64,000 bases of DNA from Methylorubrum populi (GTDB lineage: Bacteria > Pseudomonadota > Alphaproteobacteria > Rhizobiales > Beijerinckiaceae), in assembly GCF_002355515.1 (NCBI RefSeq), contig NZ_AP014809.1:4116501-4180500 (forward strand). The letters are read 5' to 3'. Below, piece by piece: positions 28,704-38,235 of this stretch. The notes beneath the pieces were generated by a model. That model worked only from the letters and a program-made list of their open reading frames with translations, did not search any database and was not told the DNA's origin. Every line of letters starts with the position of its first letter. The first letter of the stretch is position 1. A program made the translations under genes and the position numbers.

Positions 28704-30056
28704 ATGCGAATGGAAGCGGTGATGGATCAGGTTCGGCCGGCCCCGCCCGGACAAGCCTCCGCGGAGCCGAGCCTCGGCGCGCTCAACGCCAGCGTGCCGG
28801 TGCGGGCGGGCGGATCCTGGCTGTGGCGGCTCTTCGCCTTCCTCGGGCCAGGCTACATGATCTCGGTCGGCTACATGGACCCGGGCAACTGGGCCACCGA
28901 CATCGCCGGCGGCGCCCAGTTCGGCTACACCCTGCTCTCCGTCATCCTGCTCTCGAACCTGATGGCGATCGTGCTGCAGGCACTCGCCGCACGGCTCGGC
29001 ATCGCCACCGGCCTCGACCTCGCCCAGGCCTGCCGCGAGCGCACCTCGCGGCCCGTCAGCATCGCCCTGTGGCTGATCTGCGAGGCGGCGATCATCGCCT
29101 GCGACCTCGCCGAGGTGATCGGCACGGCGATCGCCCTCAAGCTGCTGTTCGGCATCCCGCTGACGCTGGGCGCCATCATCACCGCGCTCGACGTGTTCGT
29201 GGTGCTGCTGCTCCTGCGCCGGGGATTCCGGGCGCTGGAGGCCTTCGTGATCGGCCTCCTGACGATCATCTTCGTCTGCTTCGGCCTGCAGATCGCGATG
29301 GCCGCGCCGCCGATCCAGGCGGTGCTCGGCGGCTTCGTGCCCTCGCGGGAGATCGTGACCAACCCGGCCGCGCTCTACATCGCCATCGGCATCATCGGCG
29401 CCACCGTGATGCCGCACAACCTCTACCTCCACTCCTCGATCGTGCAGACGCGGGCCTATCCCCGCACCGACGAGGGCCGCCGCGAGGCGCTGCGCTTCGC
29501 CGTCACCGATTCAACCGTGGCGCTGATGCTGGCGCTGTTCGTCAACGCCGCGATCCTGATCATGGCCGCGTCCGTGTTCCACGCGGGCGGGCGCACCGAT
29601 GTCGAGGAGATCGAGCAGGCCTACGAGCTGCTCTCGCCGCTGCTCGGCGTCGGCCTCGCCTCGACCCTGTTCGCCGTGGCGCTGCTGGCGTCGGGCCTCA
29701 ACTCGACGGTGACGGCGACGCTCGCCGGCCAGATCGTGATGGAGGGCTTCCTGCGGCTGCGCCTGCCGCCCTTCGCCCGGCGGCTGGTGACGCGGGGCAT
29801 CGCCATCGTGCCGGTGGTGATCGTCACCGCCCTCTACGGCGAGCAGGGCACGGCCCGGCTCCTCGTGCTGAGCCAGGTCGTGCTCTCGATGCAGCTGCCC
29901 TTCGCAGTGATCCCGCTGGTGCACTTCGTCTCGGACCGGCGGCTGATGGGCGCCTTCGTGATCCCGGGCTGGCTGAAGGGGCTGTCCTGGGTGATCGCCG
30001 CCATCATCGTGACCCTGAACGTGAAGCTGTTGATCGACACGCTCACCGGCGCCTGA
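28704..30056 (+). CDS. mntH: Nramp-type manganese/divalent metal transporter MntH
   Basis: 450 residues with about 11 hydrophobic spans. Diagnostic Nramp motifs: DPGNW at about 59-63 in span 1, which coordinates the metal, and [11 protein letters not shown] (about 235-245, MPHN in span 6). It imports Mn2+ with protons across the inner membrane. The start may be ATG 28704 or ATG 28722, which has GGAAG upstream. Regulated by the divergent MntR through the palindrome at 28574-28591. Length is usual for the family. Confidence 0.93.
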   Translation: MRMEAVMDQVRPAPPGQASAEPSLGALNASVPVRAGGSWLWRLFAFLGPGYMISVGYMDPGNWATDIAGGAQFGYTLLSVILLSNLMAIVLQALAARLGIATGLDLAQACRERTSRPVSIALWLICEAAIIACDLAEVIGTAIALKLLFGIPLTLGAIITALDVFVVLLLLRRGFRALEAFVIGLLTIIFVCFGLQIAMAAPPIQAVLGGFVPSREIVTNPAALYIAIGIIGATVMPHNLYLHSSIVQTRAYPRTDEGRREALRFAVTDSTVALMLALFVNAAILIMAASVFHAGGRTDVEEIEQAYELLSPLLGVGLASTLFAVALLASGLNSTVTATLAGQIVMEGFLRLRLPPFARRLVTRGIAIVPVVIVTALYGEQGTARLLVLSQVVLSMQLPFAVIPLVHFVSDRRLMGAFVIPGWLKGLSWVIAAIIVTLNVKLLIDTLTGA

Positions 30057-30066
30057 CGGCCGCGCC

Positions 30067-30960
30067 TCATGCCTCGGCGGCGCGCAGATGCGTCACGAAA
30101 TCCTGCGCGAAGGGCGGCAGGCCCGCGAGATCGCGCAGGCAGAGCTTGAGGTCGCGTGCGGCCCAAGAATCTTCCAGCGGCACGAGGGCGATCGCCATCG
30201 TCCGCCATGCCCGCCGCGCCGTGGTCTCCGGCACGATGCCGAGGCCGACGCCGCACTCCACGAGGCGGCAGACCGCGTCGAAGCTGCGCAGCTGCACCCG
30301 CAGCCGCATCGGCCGGCCGATGCGGGAGGCCTTCTCGGCGAGGAAGCGGGTCAGCGCGCTTGGCCGGTCGAGGCCGACGAGGTCGTGCTCCAGCACCTCG
30401 GCGAAGCCGACGCTCTTGCGGCGGGCCAGCGCGTGGCCGGTCGCGACCACCACGACGAAGCGGTCGTGGCGGAAGGGGAAGGTCTGGAGCGTGCCGGTAT
30501 CGACGGTGCCCGCGACGATGCCGAGATCGGCCGCCCCATCGGCCACCATGCCGACGATCTCGTCGGAGGTGCGCTCCTCGATATCGACGCTGATCCCGGT
30601 GTGGAGCGCCAGATAGGCGGAGAGCGCCTCGGGCAGGAATTCGGTGAGCGCGTTGGTGTTCGACAGGACCCGGATCTGCCCGACGGCGCCGCCGGCAAAC
30701 ACGGACAGGTCGCCCTGAAGCCGCTCGATCTGGCCCAGAATCTCGCGGGCATGGGCCAGCAGGGCGCGGCCGGCGGGCGTCGGCGTCACCCCCTGGCGCC
30801 CGCGCAGCAGCAGCGCGGCGCCGAGCGACTCCTCCATTGCCCGCACCCTTGCCGAGGCGGCGGCGAGCGCAAGGTTCGCCCGCTCCGCCCCGTGGGTGAT
30901 CGAGCCCGCCTCGACGATGTGGCGGAACAGGTTCAGATCGACGAGATCGAAGCGCATCAT
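30067..30960 (-). CDS. LysR-family transcriptional regulator
   Basis: 297 residues from ATG 30960 (or 30957). The LysR HTH (about 5-65) reads DLVDLNLFRHIVEAGSITHG, ALAAASARVRAMEESLGAAL and RGRQGVTPTPAGRALL. The periplasmic-binding-like effector domain (about 95-290) includes VGQIRVLSNTNALTEFLP and DLGIVAGTVDTGTLQ. It diverges from the SLC13-like permease, with a dyad at 31095-31118 between them, so it probably controls that permease in response to its substrate. Its end is 10 bp from mntH, convergent. Confidence 0.9.
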   Translation of the reverse strand: MMRFDLVDLNLFRHIVEAGSITHGAERANLALAAASARVRAMEESLGAALLLRGRQGVTPTPAGRALLAHAREILGQIERLQGDLSVFAGGAVGQIRVLSNTNALTEFLPEALSAYLALHTGISVDIEERTSDEIVGMVADGAADLGIVAGTVDTGTLQTFPFRHDRFVVVVATGHALARRKSVGFAEVLEHDLVGLDRPSALTRFLAEKASRIGRPMRLRVQLRSFDAVCRLVECGVGLGIVPETTARRAWRTMAIALVPLEDSWAARDLKLCLRDLAGLPPFAQDFVTHLRAAEA

Positions 30961-31094
30961 GGGGTGAGCCCGATTTCGAACCTCAGGTACGTGCTTTCGC
31001 GCGCCGTGGAGCCAGAGCCGGCCGCACAGCCTATCACGCCCTCGTGAGCACGGCACCAGCCTTCGCCAACGGCGAAGGCACCCACCACCAAAGC

Positions 31095-31118
31095 CGAATT
31101 GCGAACCGTTCCAATTCG
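31095..31118. promoter_or_regulatory. Inverted repeat in LysR/permease intergenic region
   Basis: CGAATTG (31095-31101) and CAATTCG (31112-31118) are exact complements 10 bp apart. The spacing fits a LysR-type recognition dyad. It lies 17-40 bp upstream of the permease start and 135 bp from the LysR start. Confidence 0.55.
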
Positions 31119-31134
31119 CGTTTGAAGCGCGCCC

Positions 31135-32460
31135 ATGGGAGCCGCAGCCGCCAGCATCATCGGGGGACAGGGCACGGTCGTCGCGGCCGGGGGCCTGCTC
31201 GTGCTGTGCATGGGGCTGTGGGCGACCGGCCTCGTCGCCGAGATCGTCACGGCGCTGATGTTCTTCGCGCTCGCCATGCTGCTCAAGCTCGCGCCGGCGC
31301 AGACGGTCTTTTCGGGATTTGCCTCCTCCGCCTTCTGGCTGGTGACGGGGGGCATGGTGGTCGGGCTCGCCATGAACCGCACCGGCCTGGGCGACCGGCT
31401 GGCGCGCGCGCTGGCCGTCCGGCTGCCGGCCTCCTATCCCGGCTTCGTCGCTGGGCTCGTCGCCTTCTCCTTCGCCCTCGCCTTCGTGATGCCGTCCAAT
31501 CTCGGGCGCATCGCCCTGATGGTGCCGGTGGTGATCGCGCTCTGCGACGCCTTCGGGCTGGAGGCCGGGCGTCCGGGCCGGACGGGGGCCTTGCTCGCCT
31601 TCGGCGTGGCGACGCCGATGCTCTCGGCGGCGATCCTGCCCGCCAACGTGCCGAACCTCGTCATGGCCGGCACCGCCGAGACGCTGTTCGGGATCCATCT
31701 CAACTATCTGCCCTATCTCTTTCTGCACGCCCCCGTTCTGGGCTTCGTGAAGGGCGCGATCCTCGTCGCCTGCACGGTGCTGATCTTCCCCGACCGTCTC
31801 GACGGGAAGCGGCCCGAGCTGGCCCCGCTGCCGCCGCCCTCGGGCGCAGAGCGGCGCCTCTCGGTGATCCTCGCGGTGATGCTGGCGCTCTGGCTCACCG
31901 ACGGCTGGCACGGCATCCCGCCCGCCTGGATCGGCCTCGCCGCGGCGGTGATCTGCCTGCTGCCGCGCATCGGCGTCCTGTCGTCCCAGAGTTTCGGTGA
32001 GATCCCGCTGCGGACCTGCTTCTACGTCGCCGCCCTGTTCGGGCTGACGGCGGTAGTCAACGAGACCGGGCTCGGCGCCGATCTCGGCCACGCGCTCCTC
32101 TCGGTCGCCCCGCTGGAGCCCGGCGCGCCAGCCAAGAACTTCGCGACGCTCACCGGCCTGTCGATCGGCTTCCTGTTCACCGCCACCGCCAACGGCGCGC
32201 CCGCCCTCTATACGGCGCTGGCGGAGGAGTTTTCCCGCGCCAGCGGCTTCGATCTCATGAGCGTGCTGATGGTGCAGGTCGTCGGCTACTCGACCCTGTT
32301 CCTGCCCTATCAGGCGCCGCCCATCATCATGACGATGGATCTCGGACGCCTGTCGCTCGCCGACGCGACGAAGCTGACACTCGCCACGGGCGTCGCGTCG
32401 CTCCTCGTCGCGACCCCGCTCGCCTATCTCTGGTTTCGGTTGATCGGGCGGCTCGCGTGA
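31135..32460 (+). CDS. SLC13/DASS-like anion permease
   Basis: 441 residues with 11-12 hydrophobic spans. The N-terminal half shows LVLCMGLWATGLVAEIVTAL and WLVTGGMVVGLAMNRTGLGD; helix-turn features include AFVMPSNLGRIALMVPVV and the matching C-terminal FTATANGAPALYTALAEE. These N/S/T-rich hairpins match the substrate sites of the SLC13/ArsB-like ion-transporter superfamily. The substrate is not evident; dicarboxylate or sulphate are typical. It diverges from a LysR regulator and precedes the succinate dehydrogenase locus. Confidence 0.8.
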   Translation: MGAAAASIIGGQGTVVAAGGLLVLCMGLWATGLVAEIVTALMFFALAMLLKLAPAQTVFSGFASSAFWLVTGGMVVGLAMNRTGLGDRLARALAVRLPASYPGFVAGLVAFSFALAFVMPSNLGRIALMVPVVIALCDAFGLEAGRPGRTGALLAFGVATPMLSAAILPANVPNLVMAGTAETLFGIHLNYLPYLFLHAPVLGFVKGAILVACTVLIFPDRLDGKRPELAPLPPPSGAERRLSVILAVMLALWLTDGWHGIPPAWIGLAAAVICLLPRIGVLSSQSFGEIPLRTCFYVAALFGLTAVVNETGLGADLGHALLSVAPLEPGAPAKNFATLTGLSIGFLFTATANGAPALYTALAEEFSRASGFDLMSVLMVQVVGYSTLFLPYQAPPIIMTMDLGRLSLADATKLTLATGVASLLVATPLAYLWFRLIGRLA

Positions 32461-32504
32461 GGAGAGCCCGTGAGACAGATCCGCGCGATCGTCAGCTTGA
32501 CCAA

Positions 32505-32573
32505 TGCTGCACTGCAGCACCGCCATTGCCGGCTGGAGCCCGCCGCCCTAACCCTTCCCTGGAATTTATCCAG
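32505..32573. promoter_or_regulatory. Palindromes upstream of sdhC
   Basis: TGCTGCA-C-TGCAGCA at 32505-32519 is a perfect 15-bp palindrome just after TTGACC (32498), and CTGGA-ATTTA-TCCAG at 32559-32573 is a second dyad, 28 bp before the sdhC start. Both lie in the 140-bp leader between the permease and sdhC and may be operator or promoter elements for the sdh operon. Confidence 0.45.
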
Positions 32574-32600
32574 TCTTCGACGCGAGGATCGTGAGCCGCG

Positions 32601-33002
32601 ATGAACCCTACCGTCAGACCCACGGTCGCCCAGCCGCTCTCGCCCCATCTCCAGATCTACCGCTGGACCTGGACCATGGCGATGTCGGTGTTCCACCGCA
32701 TCACCGGCACGGCGCTCTACGGCGGCACCTTCCTCGTCGCGGTCTGGCTGGTAGCGCTCGCCTCCGGTCCGCGCGCCTACGATACGGTGGCGTGGTTCTT
32801 CGGCTCGCTGATCGGGCGCGCCATCCTGTTCGCCTACACCTGGGTGCTGATGCACCACATGCTCGGCGGCCTCCGCCACTTCATCTGGGATGCCGGCTAC
32901 GGCTTCGACCGTGACCGGCGCCTCGGGCTCGCCCGCGCGACGCTGATCGGCTCCATCACCCTGACCGTCGTGATCTGGGCGGTCGCCCTGCTCGTGCGCT
33001 GA
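32601..33002 (+). CDS. sdhC: Succinate dehydrogenase cytochrome b556 subunit
   Basis: 133 residues from ATG 32601. Three transmembrane segments. The family pattern includes [14 protein letters not shown] [11 protein letters not shown], then [15 protein letters not shown] and [15 protein letters not shown], where one His is the haem b ligand. It anchors complex II in the inner membrane and forms the quinone site with SdhD. Followed by sdhD after 11 nt. Confidence 0.95.
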   Translation: MNPTVRPTVAQPLSPHLQIYRWTWTMAMSVFHRITGTALYGGTFLVAVWLVALASGPRAYDTVAWFFGSLIGRAILFAYTWVLMHHMLGGLRHFIWDAGYGFDRDRRLGLARATLIGSITLTVVIWAVALLVR

Positions 33003-33013
33003 GAGGCTCACCC

Positions 33014-33433
33014 ATGTCCCAGGTCGACAACCGCCAGAACACCGCGCTCTCGATGCGCACGCCCCGCGCCCGGGTGAAGGGCCTTGGCGCTTCGGGCCAC
33101 GGCGCCGGCCATTTCTGGCTGCAGCGCCTGACCGGCGCCTCGAACGCGCTGCTGATGCTCGCCTTCGTCGTGATCATCGCGCTGATGGCCGGGCGGACCT
33201 ATCCGCAGGCGGTCGCGCTGGTGTCGCACCCGCTCGTTGCAATCATCCTGATCCTCGCCGTGGTGTCGGTGACGATCCACATGCGTCTCGGGATGCAGAC
33301 CGTGATCGAGGACTACGTGCACAGCCACGGCCTCAAGTTCGCGGCGCTCATCGCCAACACCTTCTACGCGGTCGCGGTGGCCGCCGCCTGCCTCTACGCG
33401 ATCATCCGCGTGAGCCTGGGCGGCCTCGCCTGA
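33014..33433 (+). CDS. sdhD: Succinate dehydrogenase membrane anchor subunit
   Basis: 139 residues with three spans. Typical opening [20 protein letters not shown] and [17 protein letters not shown], and the haem/quinone region [19 protein letters not shown]. Partner of SdhC in complex II. Located between sdhC and sdhA with short spacing (32 nt to sdhA). Confidence 0.95.
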   Translation: MSQVDNRQNTALSMRTPRARVKGLGASGHGAGHFWLQRLTGASNALLMLAFVVIIALMAGRTYPQAVALVSHPLVAIILILAVVSVTIHMRLGMQTVIEDYVHSHGLKFAALIANTFYAVAVAAACLYAIIRVSLGGLA

Positions 33434-33465
33434 TCGCCGGCACGGAAACCGAGGATTCATCGCTC

Positions 33466-35283
33466 ATGGCTTCCAACGGAACGAGCGGCGGCGCACCCGC
33501 CTATTCCATCATCGACCACACCTTCGACGTGGTGATCGTCGGCGCCGGCGGCGCGGGCCTGCGCGCCACGGTCGGCTGCTCGCAGGCCGGGCTTCGCACC
33601 GCCTGCATCACCAAGGTGTTCCCGACCCGGTCGCACACCGTTGCGGCCCAGGGCGGCATCTCCGCCTCGCTCGGCAATATGGGGCCGGACGACTGGCGCT
33701 GGCACATGTACGACACCGTGAAGGGCTCGGACTGGCTCGGCGACCAGGACGCGATCGAGTACCTCGTGCGCAACGCCCCCGCGGCCGTGTACGAGCTGGA
33801 GCACTGGGGCGTGCCCTTCTCCCGCACGGAAGAGGGCAAGATCTACCAGCGCCCGTTCGGCGGCATGACCACCGATTACGGCAAGGGCACCGCGCAGCGC
33901 ACCTGCGCCGCGGCCGACCGCACCGGCCACGCCATGCTCCACACGCTCTACGGGCAGGCGGTGAAGAACAAGACCCAGTTCTTCATCGAGTATTTCGCCC
34001 TCGATCTGATCATGGACGAGGAGGGCCGCTGCCGCGGCGTCATCGCCATAGATCAGGCCACCGGCGAGATCCACCGCTTCCGCGCCCAGCAGACGATCCT
34101 GGCCACCGGCGGCTACGGCCGCGCCTACTTCTCGGCAACCTCGGCCCATACCTGCACCGGCGACGGCAACGCCATGGTGCTGCGCGCCGGCCTGCCGCTG
34201 CAGGACATGGAATTCGTGCAGTTCCACCCGACCGGCATCTACGGCGCCGGCTGCCTCATCACCGAGGGCGCGCGGGGCGAGGGCGGCTACCTGACGAATT
34301 CCGAGGGCGAGCGCTTCATGGAGCGCTACGCGCCGTCGGCCAAGGATCTCGCCTCCCGCGACGTGGTCTCCCGCTCCATGACCATGGAGATCCGCGACGG
34401 CCGCGGCGTCGGCAAGGAAGGGGACCACATCTTCCTGCACCTCGACCATCTCGACCCGAAGATCCTGCACGAGCGCCTGCCCGGCATCTCGGAATCGGCC
34501 AAGATCTTCGCCGGCGTGGACGTGACCAAGGAGCCGATCCCGGTCCTGCCGACGGTCCACTACAACATGGGCGGCATCCCGACGAACTTCCACGGCGAGG
34601 TTCTGACCCTCAAGAACGGCGACCCCGACACCGTCGTGCCGGGCCTGATGGCGCTGGGCGAGGCGGCCTGCGTCTCGGTGCACGGCGCCAACCGTCTCGG
34701 CTCGAACTCGCTGATCGACCTCGTGGTGTTCGGCCGCGCCGCGGGCCTGCGCTGCGCCGACATCGTCGAGGCCGATGCCCGCCAGCCGGAACTGCCGAAG
34801 GACTCGGCCGGCAAGGCGCTCTCGCGCCTCGACCGCTTCCGCTACGCCGACGGCTCCACCCCGACCGCGCAGCTGCGCGACCGGATGCAGCGGACCATGC
34901 AGAACAACTGCGCGGTCTTCCGCACCGGCGAGGTGCTGGAGGAGGGCAAGGGCCTGATCCACGACGTCTGGCGCGGCGTCTCGGACATCAAGATCACCGA
35001 CCGCTCGCTCGTCTGGAACACCGACCTGCTCGAGACGCTCGAATTCGACAACCTGATCGGTCAGGCGGTCGTGACGATGGAATCGGCGGTCAACCGCAAG
35101 GAGAGCCGCGGGGCGCATGCCCGCGAGGACTTCCCCGACCGCGACGACAAGGAGTGGATGAAGCACACCCTGGCGTGGCTCGACCAGTCCAAGCACGGCG
35201 TCGAGATCGATTACCGCCCCGTCCACACCTACACGATGTCGAACGACATCCAGTATATCGAACCGAAGGCGCGGGTGTACTGA
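33466..35283 (+). CDS. sdhA: Succinate dehydrogenase flavoprotein subunit
   Basis: 605 residues, full length. FAD-binding [14 protein letters not shown] at 21-34, covalent FAD histidine H57 in [10 protein letters not shown], and the substrate-site phrases [21 protein letters not shown] split around 34226-34279 and [18 protein letters not shown]. It oxidises succinate to fumarate and passes electrons to SdhB. The 3' end is followed not by sdhB but by a toxin-antitoxin pair and a secreted protein. Confidence 0.97.
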   Translation: MASNGTSGGAPAYSIIDHTFDVVIVGAGGAGLRATVGCSQAGLRTACITKVFPTRSHTVAAQGGISASLGNMGPDDWRWHMYDTVKGSDWLGDQDAIEYLVRNAPAAVYELEHWGVPFSRTEEGKIYQRPFGGMTTDYGKGTAQRTCAAADRTGHAMLHTLYGQAVKNKTQFFIEYFALDLIMDEEGRCRGVIAIDQATGEIHRFRAQQTILATGGYGRAYFSATSAHTCTGDGNAMVLRAGLPLQDMEFVQFHPTGIYGAGCLITEGARGEGGYLTNSEGERFMERYAPSAKDLASRDVVSRSMTMEIRDGRGVGKEGDHIFLHLDHLDPKILHERLPGISESAKIFAGVDVTKEPIPVLPTVHYNMGGIPTNFHGEVLTLKNGDPDTVVPGLMALGEAACVSVHGANRLGSNSLIDLVVFGRAAGLRCADIVEADARQPELPKDSAGKALSRLDRFRYADGSTPTAQLRDRMQRTMQNNCAVFRTGEVLEEGKGLIHDVWRGVSDIKITDRSLVWNTDLLETLEFDNLIGQAVVTMESAVNRKESRGAHAREDFPDRDDKEWMKHTLAWLDQSKHGVEIDYRPVHTYTMSNDIQYIEPKARVY

Positions 35284-35333
35284 TCGGAAGCAGGTGACGA
35301 GGCCGCCTGATCATATCTGAGCGGGATGATCTC

Positions 35334-35579
35334 ATGACACGGACCTTCAAGGGCTTTCCGCGGATTACGGTCAATCCTGCGGTGATGGGCGGCAAACCCT
35401 GCATCCGCGGGATGCGCGTGACCGTCGGCATGATTCTCGGCAATCTCGGCGGAGGAACGAGCATCGAGGAATTGCTTCAGGGCTATCCCTACCTCGAACG
35501 GGAGGATGTCCTCGAAGCGATGCGATACGGCGCATGGCTCGCCCAGTCGCGCGAACTCGAACTCGAATCCGCCGCGTGA
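35334..35579 (+). CDS. DUF433 family antitoxin-like protein
   Basis: 81 residues from ATG 35334. DUF433 pattern: ITVNPAVMGGKPCIRGMRVT, then VGMILGNLGGGTSIEELLQG, then YPYLEREDVLEAMRYGAWLA, a small HTH-type DNA-binding protein. In this family it is the antitoxin of pairs with PIN-like DUF5615 toxins. The stop TGA overlaps the GTG start of the downstream toxin (GTGA). The pair sits between sdhA and the rest of the sdh locus. Confidence 0.85.
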   Translation: MTRTFKGFPRITVNPAVMGGKPCIRGMRVTVGMILGNLGGGTSIEELLQGYPYLEREDVLEAMRYGAWLAQSRELELESAA

Positions 35580-35941
35580 GGCTCGTGATCGACATGAACC
35601 TGTCGACGGATTGGGTGACTTACCTGCAGGGATTGGGTCACGACGCCGTTCACTGGTCGAGCGTCGGTCCACAGGACGCGCCCGACGAGGACATCGCCGA
35701 GTGGGCCCGCGTCGAGGATCGCACGATCCTGACGAACGATCTCGATTTCGGAACCTTGCTCGTGAGTACCGGAGCCTCGAAGCCGAGCGTCGTCCAACTC
35801 CGGACGGACATCACCCTGTCCAGCCATGTCGGACCACTCGTCGCGCAGGCCATCGCCCGCATGGAAGACGAACTTGTCACCGGCGCACTCTTGACGGTCG
35901 AGACGGGGCGCCTGCGGCTTCGTTCCCTCGCAGACGATTAG
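35576..35941 (+). CDS. DUF5615 PIN-like toxin
   Basis: 121 residues from GTG 35576, overlapping the antitoxin stop. The N-terminal VIDMNLSTDWVTYLQGLGHD and HWSSVGPQDAPDEDIAEWA, then RTILTNDLDFGTLLV, match the DUF5615 branch of the PIN ribonuclease fold; the Asp of VIDMN, the D/E pair of DEDI and the TNDLDFG Asp residues are the likely metal ligands. Expected to cleave RNA when not bound by the DUF433 partner. Confidence 0.85.
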   Translation: MRLVIDMNLSTDWVTYLQGLGHDAVHWSSVGPQDAPDEDIAEWARVEDRTILTNDLDFGTLLVSTGASKPSVVQLRTDITLSSHVGPLVAQAIARMEDELVTGALLTVETGRLRLRSLADD

Positions 35942-35944
35942 ACG

Positions 35945-36535
35945 ATGATCCGATCTCTTCATCCGGCCGGTCGGGTGGGCTCACGGCACTTTGCCCCCGC
36001 CCGCATCGCCCTCGCTGCCTTCGCCACGCTGCTGCTCGCCCTGCCGGCGGCGGCGCGGGGGCCGGACTTCGACTTCCCCGCGGAGGTCGCCGGCTTCGCC
36101 CGCGGTCCGCGCACGGATTACGAGGCCCGCGCGCCGGGCCTCGGCTACTCTGTGGTCTACACCAACGGCCGCTGGAAGGCGGACATCTACGTCTACGACG
36201 GCAGCGTTGCGAACATCCCCGACGGGCCGTCCTCGCCGACGGTGACCGGGCAACTCGCGCAGGCGGCCACCGACATCGGAACGGCGGTGGCGCAGGGCGT
36301 CTACCGCGGAAGCGAGGATCGCGGCGCGGTGCGGGTGCCCGGCCCTGCCGGAGCGCGGCTCGCCTGCCGCGGCTTCACCATCGATCACCCGGCCCTCGGC
36401 CCCACCGAGAGTCTGCTCTGCCTCACCGGCCTGCGCGGGAAGTTCGTGAAGTTCCGCCTGTCCGGTCCGGCCGCGAAGCAGCCGCCGCGGGCGGAGGCCG
36501 AACGGTTCATGACCGTCTGGCTCGGCCGGCAATAG
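35945..36535 (+). CDS. Secreted hypothetical protein within sdh locus
   Basis: 196 residues from ATG 35945. A long N-terminus with a twin-Arg-free Sec signal ([18 protein letters not shown], cleavage near residue 38) leads to a beta-rich domain: [60 protein letters not shown]. Periplasmic; function unknown. Encoded between the toxin-antitoxin pair and sdhB, 61 bp upstream of sdhB, and possibly co-transcribed with it. Confidence 0.7.
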   Translation: MIRSLHPAGRVGSRHFAPARIALAAFATLLLALPAAARGPDFDFPAEVAGFARGPRTDYEARAPGLGYSVVYTNGRWKADIYVYDGSVANIPDGPSSPTVTGQLAQAATDIGTAVAQGVYRGSEDRGAVRVPGPAGARLACRGFTIDHPALGPTESLLCLTGLRGKFVKFRLSGPAAKQPPRAEAERFMTVWLGRQ

Positions 36536-36596
36536 GATTTTCCAGAAGCTCGGAGCGCGCCGCAGGCCGCCGCACCCAAAGGCACAGGGACAAGAC

Positions 36597-37421
36597 ATGG
36601 CCCAGTTCAACCTTCCCAAGAATTCGCAGGTCACCGAGGGCAAGTCCTGGCCCGCACCGGACGGCGCCAAGAACGTCCAGGTGTTCCGGATCTATCGCTG
36701 GAACCCGGATGACGGGAAGAACCCGCGCATCGACACCTACCGGGTCGATCGCGACGATTGCGGCCCGATGGTCCTCGACGCCCTGCTCTGGATCAAGAAC
36801 AAGGTCGATCCGACGCTCGTCTTCCGCCGCTCCTGCCGAGAGGGCATCTGCGGCTCCTGCGCCATGAACATCGAGGGCCAGAACGCGCTCGCCTGCACCA
36901 TGGGCATCGACGAGTGCAAGACCCCCGACAACGCCCTGCCGTTCCTGACCCGCAAGGACAAGGACGGGGCGGTGCGGATCTATCCGCTGCCGCACATGCC
37001 GGTGCTCAAGGATCTCGTGCCGGACCTGACCAACTTCTACGCGCAGCACGCGGCGATCGAGCCCTGGCTCCAGACCGAAACGCCCGCCCCCGAGAAGGAG
37101 TGGAAGCAGACGCCCGAGGACCGCGCCCGGCTCGACGGCCTCTACGAGTGCATCCTGTGCGCCTGCTGCACCACGAGCTGCCCGAGCTACTGGTGGAACG
37201 GCGACAAGTTCCTCGGTCCGGCAGCCCTGCTCCAGGCCTATCGCTGGCTGATCGACAGCCGCGACGAGAATACCGGCGAGCGCCTCGACGGGCTGCACGA
37301 CCCGTTCCGGCTCTACCGCTGCCACACGATCATGAACTGCGCCAACACCTGCCCGAAGAACCTCAATCCGGCCAAGGCCATCGCCGAGATCAAGAAGATG
37401 ATGGTCGAGCGCGAGGTCTGA
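36597..37421 (+). CDS. sdhB: Succinate dehydrogenase iron-sulphur subunit
   Basis: 274 residues, slightly longer than the usual 260. The [2Fe-2S] site is [16 protein letters not shown] with a further Cys in ALACTMG. The [4Fe-4S] and [3Fe-4S] sites are [16 protein letters not shown] and the later [13 protein letters not shown]. It transfers electrons from SdhA to quinone. It is separated from sdhA by about 1.3 kb carrying three genes. Followed by a terminator-like hairpin. Confidence 0.97.
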   Translation: MAQFNLPKNSQVTEGKSWPAPDGAKNVQVFRIYRWNPDDGKNPRIDTYRVDRDDCGPMVLDALLWIKNKVDPTLVFRRSCREGICGSCAMNIEGQNALACTMGIDECKTPDNALPFLTRKDKDGAVRIYPLPHMPVLKDLVPDLTNFYAQHAAIEPWLQTETPAPEKEWKQTPEDRARLDGLYECILCACCTTSCPSYWWNGDKFLGPAALLQAYRWLIDSRDENTGERLDGLHDPFRLYRCHTIMNCANTCPKNLNPAKAIAEIKKMMVEREV

Positions 37422-37448
37422 TCTTTTCCAAGCACACCGCCCTTCGCG

Positions 37449-37482
37449 AGAGCCGCGTCCCGATCCGGGTGCGGCTCTTTGC
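37449..37482 (+). terminator. Rho-independent terminator-like hairpin after sdhB
   Basis: AGAGCCGC (37449-37456) pairs exactly with GCGGCTCT (37471-37478), followed by TT and GCGTTT. It lies 28 bp past the sdhB stop on the coding strand. Confidence 0.7.
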
Positions 37483-37511
37483 GTTTCAGCCTCCCACGAA
37501 TAGCCCGTGCC

Positions 37512-37541
37512 GCGGTGCTGCCCCGAGTGCGGCAGCACCGC
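37512..37541. repeat. 11-bp perfect inverted repeat hairpin
   Basis: GCGGTGCTGCC (37512-37522) and GGCAGCACCGC (37531-37541) are exact complements with an 8-nt loop. No T tract follows. It may be a second terminator, an RNA-stability hairpin or a repeat-family member between sdhB and the lipoprotein gene. Confidence 0.6.
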
Positions 37542-37668
37542 CACACCCCCTCGAAAACCGGTCCGAGCGCGGCTTTTCCCGGCCCCGCCGCGCAGCCTGC
37601 CTTGCCGCAAGCGCATTTGCCCGCGAGGCCAAGCGCGACCGTAGCGTGTTTGGGGTGAGGGGTCTTTG

Positions 37669-38232
37669 ATGACGCGTGGGTTCCTGTCGAAAGCCGCCTG
37701 TCTCGCGCTGGCCGCGAGCGTCGGCGCCTGCGCCTCGAACCGCTTCGAGGGCCCCCGCGAGCGTCCGCGGCCGCAGGCGGCGCTCGAACCCGCCACGCCC
37801 GCTCTGCCCGCCGGCACGGTGACGAGCGAGCCGCTCGCGCCCCCGCCGGGCGCCTCCGCCGCCCCGGGCGAGCCGCCGCCCCCGAGCGTCGCCGCCGCGC
37901 CGTCCCCGGCGCTCGAGCCGCCGCCCCCGCCCGCGCCGCCGCCGGTGGTCGCGACCGGCCGTTCCTCGGTGGTGGGCTCGTGGAACGCCACCGACGCTGC
38001 GGGAAGCTGCAAGGTCTCCCTGTCGAGCACGCCCTCGCTCGACCTCTACAAGGCCACGACCGCGGGCTGCGGCAACAAGGATCTCGCCAAGGTCTCGGCC
38101 TGGGACTTTCGCGATGGCGAGGTCTACCTCTACCAGCCGGGCGGCACGGTCGCCGCGCGCCTGCGGCAGGCCGGCGGCAGCCTCGACGGCGCCCTCTCGA
38201 AATCCGGCGCGCCGCTCTCCCTGGCGCGCTGA
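37669..38232 (+). CDS. Lipoprotein with AprI/Inh-like domain
   Basis: 187 residues from ATG 37669. Lipobox LAASVGAC with the lipidated Cys near residue 21. A long Pro/Ala-rich spacer (about 35-100) precedes a beta-barrel domain: VVGSWNATDAAGSCKVSLSS, YKATTAGCGNKDLAKVSAWD, then VYLYQPGGTVAARLRQAGG. The two-Cys pattern and the final SGAPLSLAR fit the AprI/Inh (Omp19-like) protease-inhibitor fold of alphaproteobacterial outer-membrane lipoproteins. Confidence 0.75.
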   Translation: MTRGFLSKAACLALAASVGACASNRFEGPRERPRPQAALEPATPALPAGTVTSEPLAPPPGASAAPGEPPPPSVAAAPSPALEPPPPPAPPPVVATGRSSVVGSWNATDAAGSCKVSLSSTPSLDLYKATTAGCGNKDLAKVSAWDFRDGEVYLYQPGGTVAARLRQAGGSLDGALSKSGAPLSLAR

Positions 38233-38235
38233 TCG

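Noticed and set aside
30961..32526. Extension of the LysR frame to 819 codons
   Set aside because: The extra part is antisense to the permease gene; the LysR family begins at MRFDLVDLNLF.
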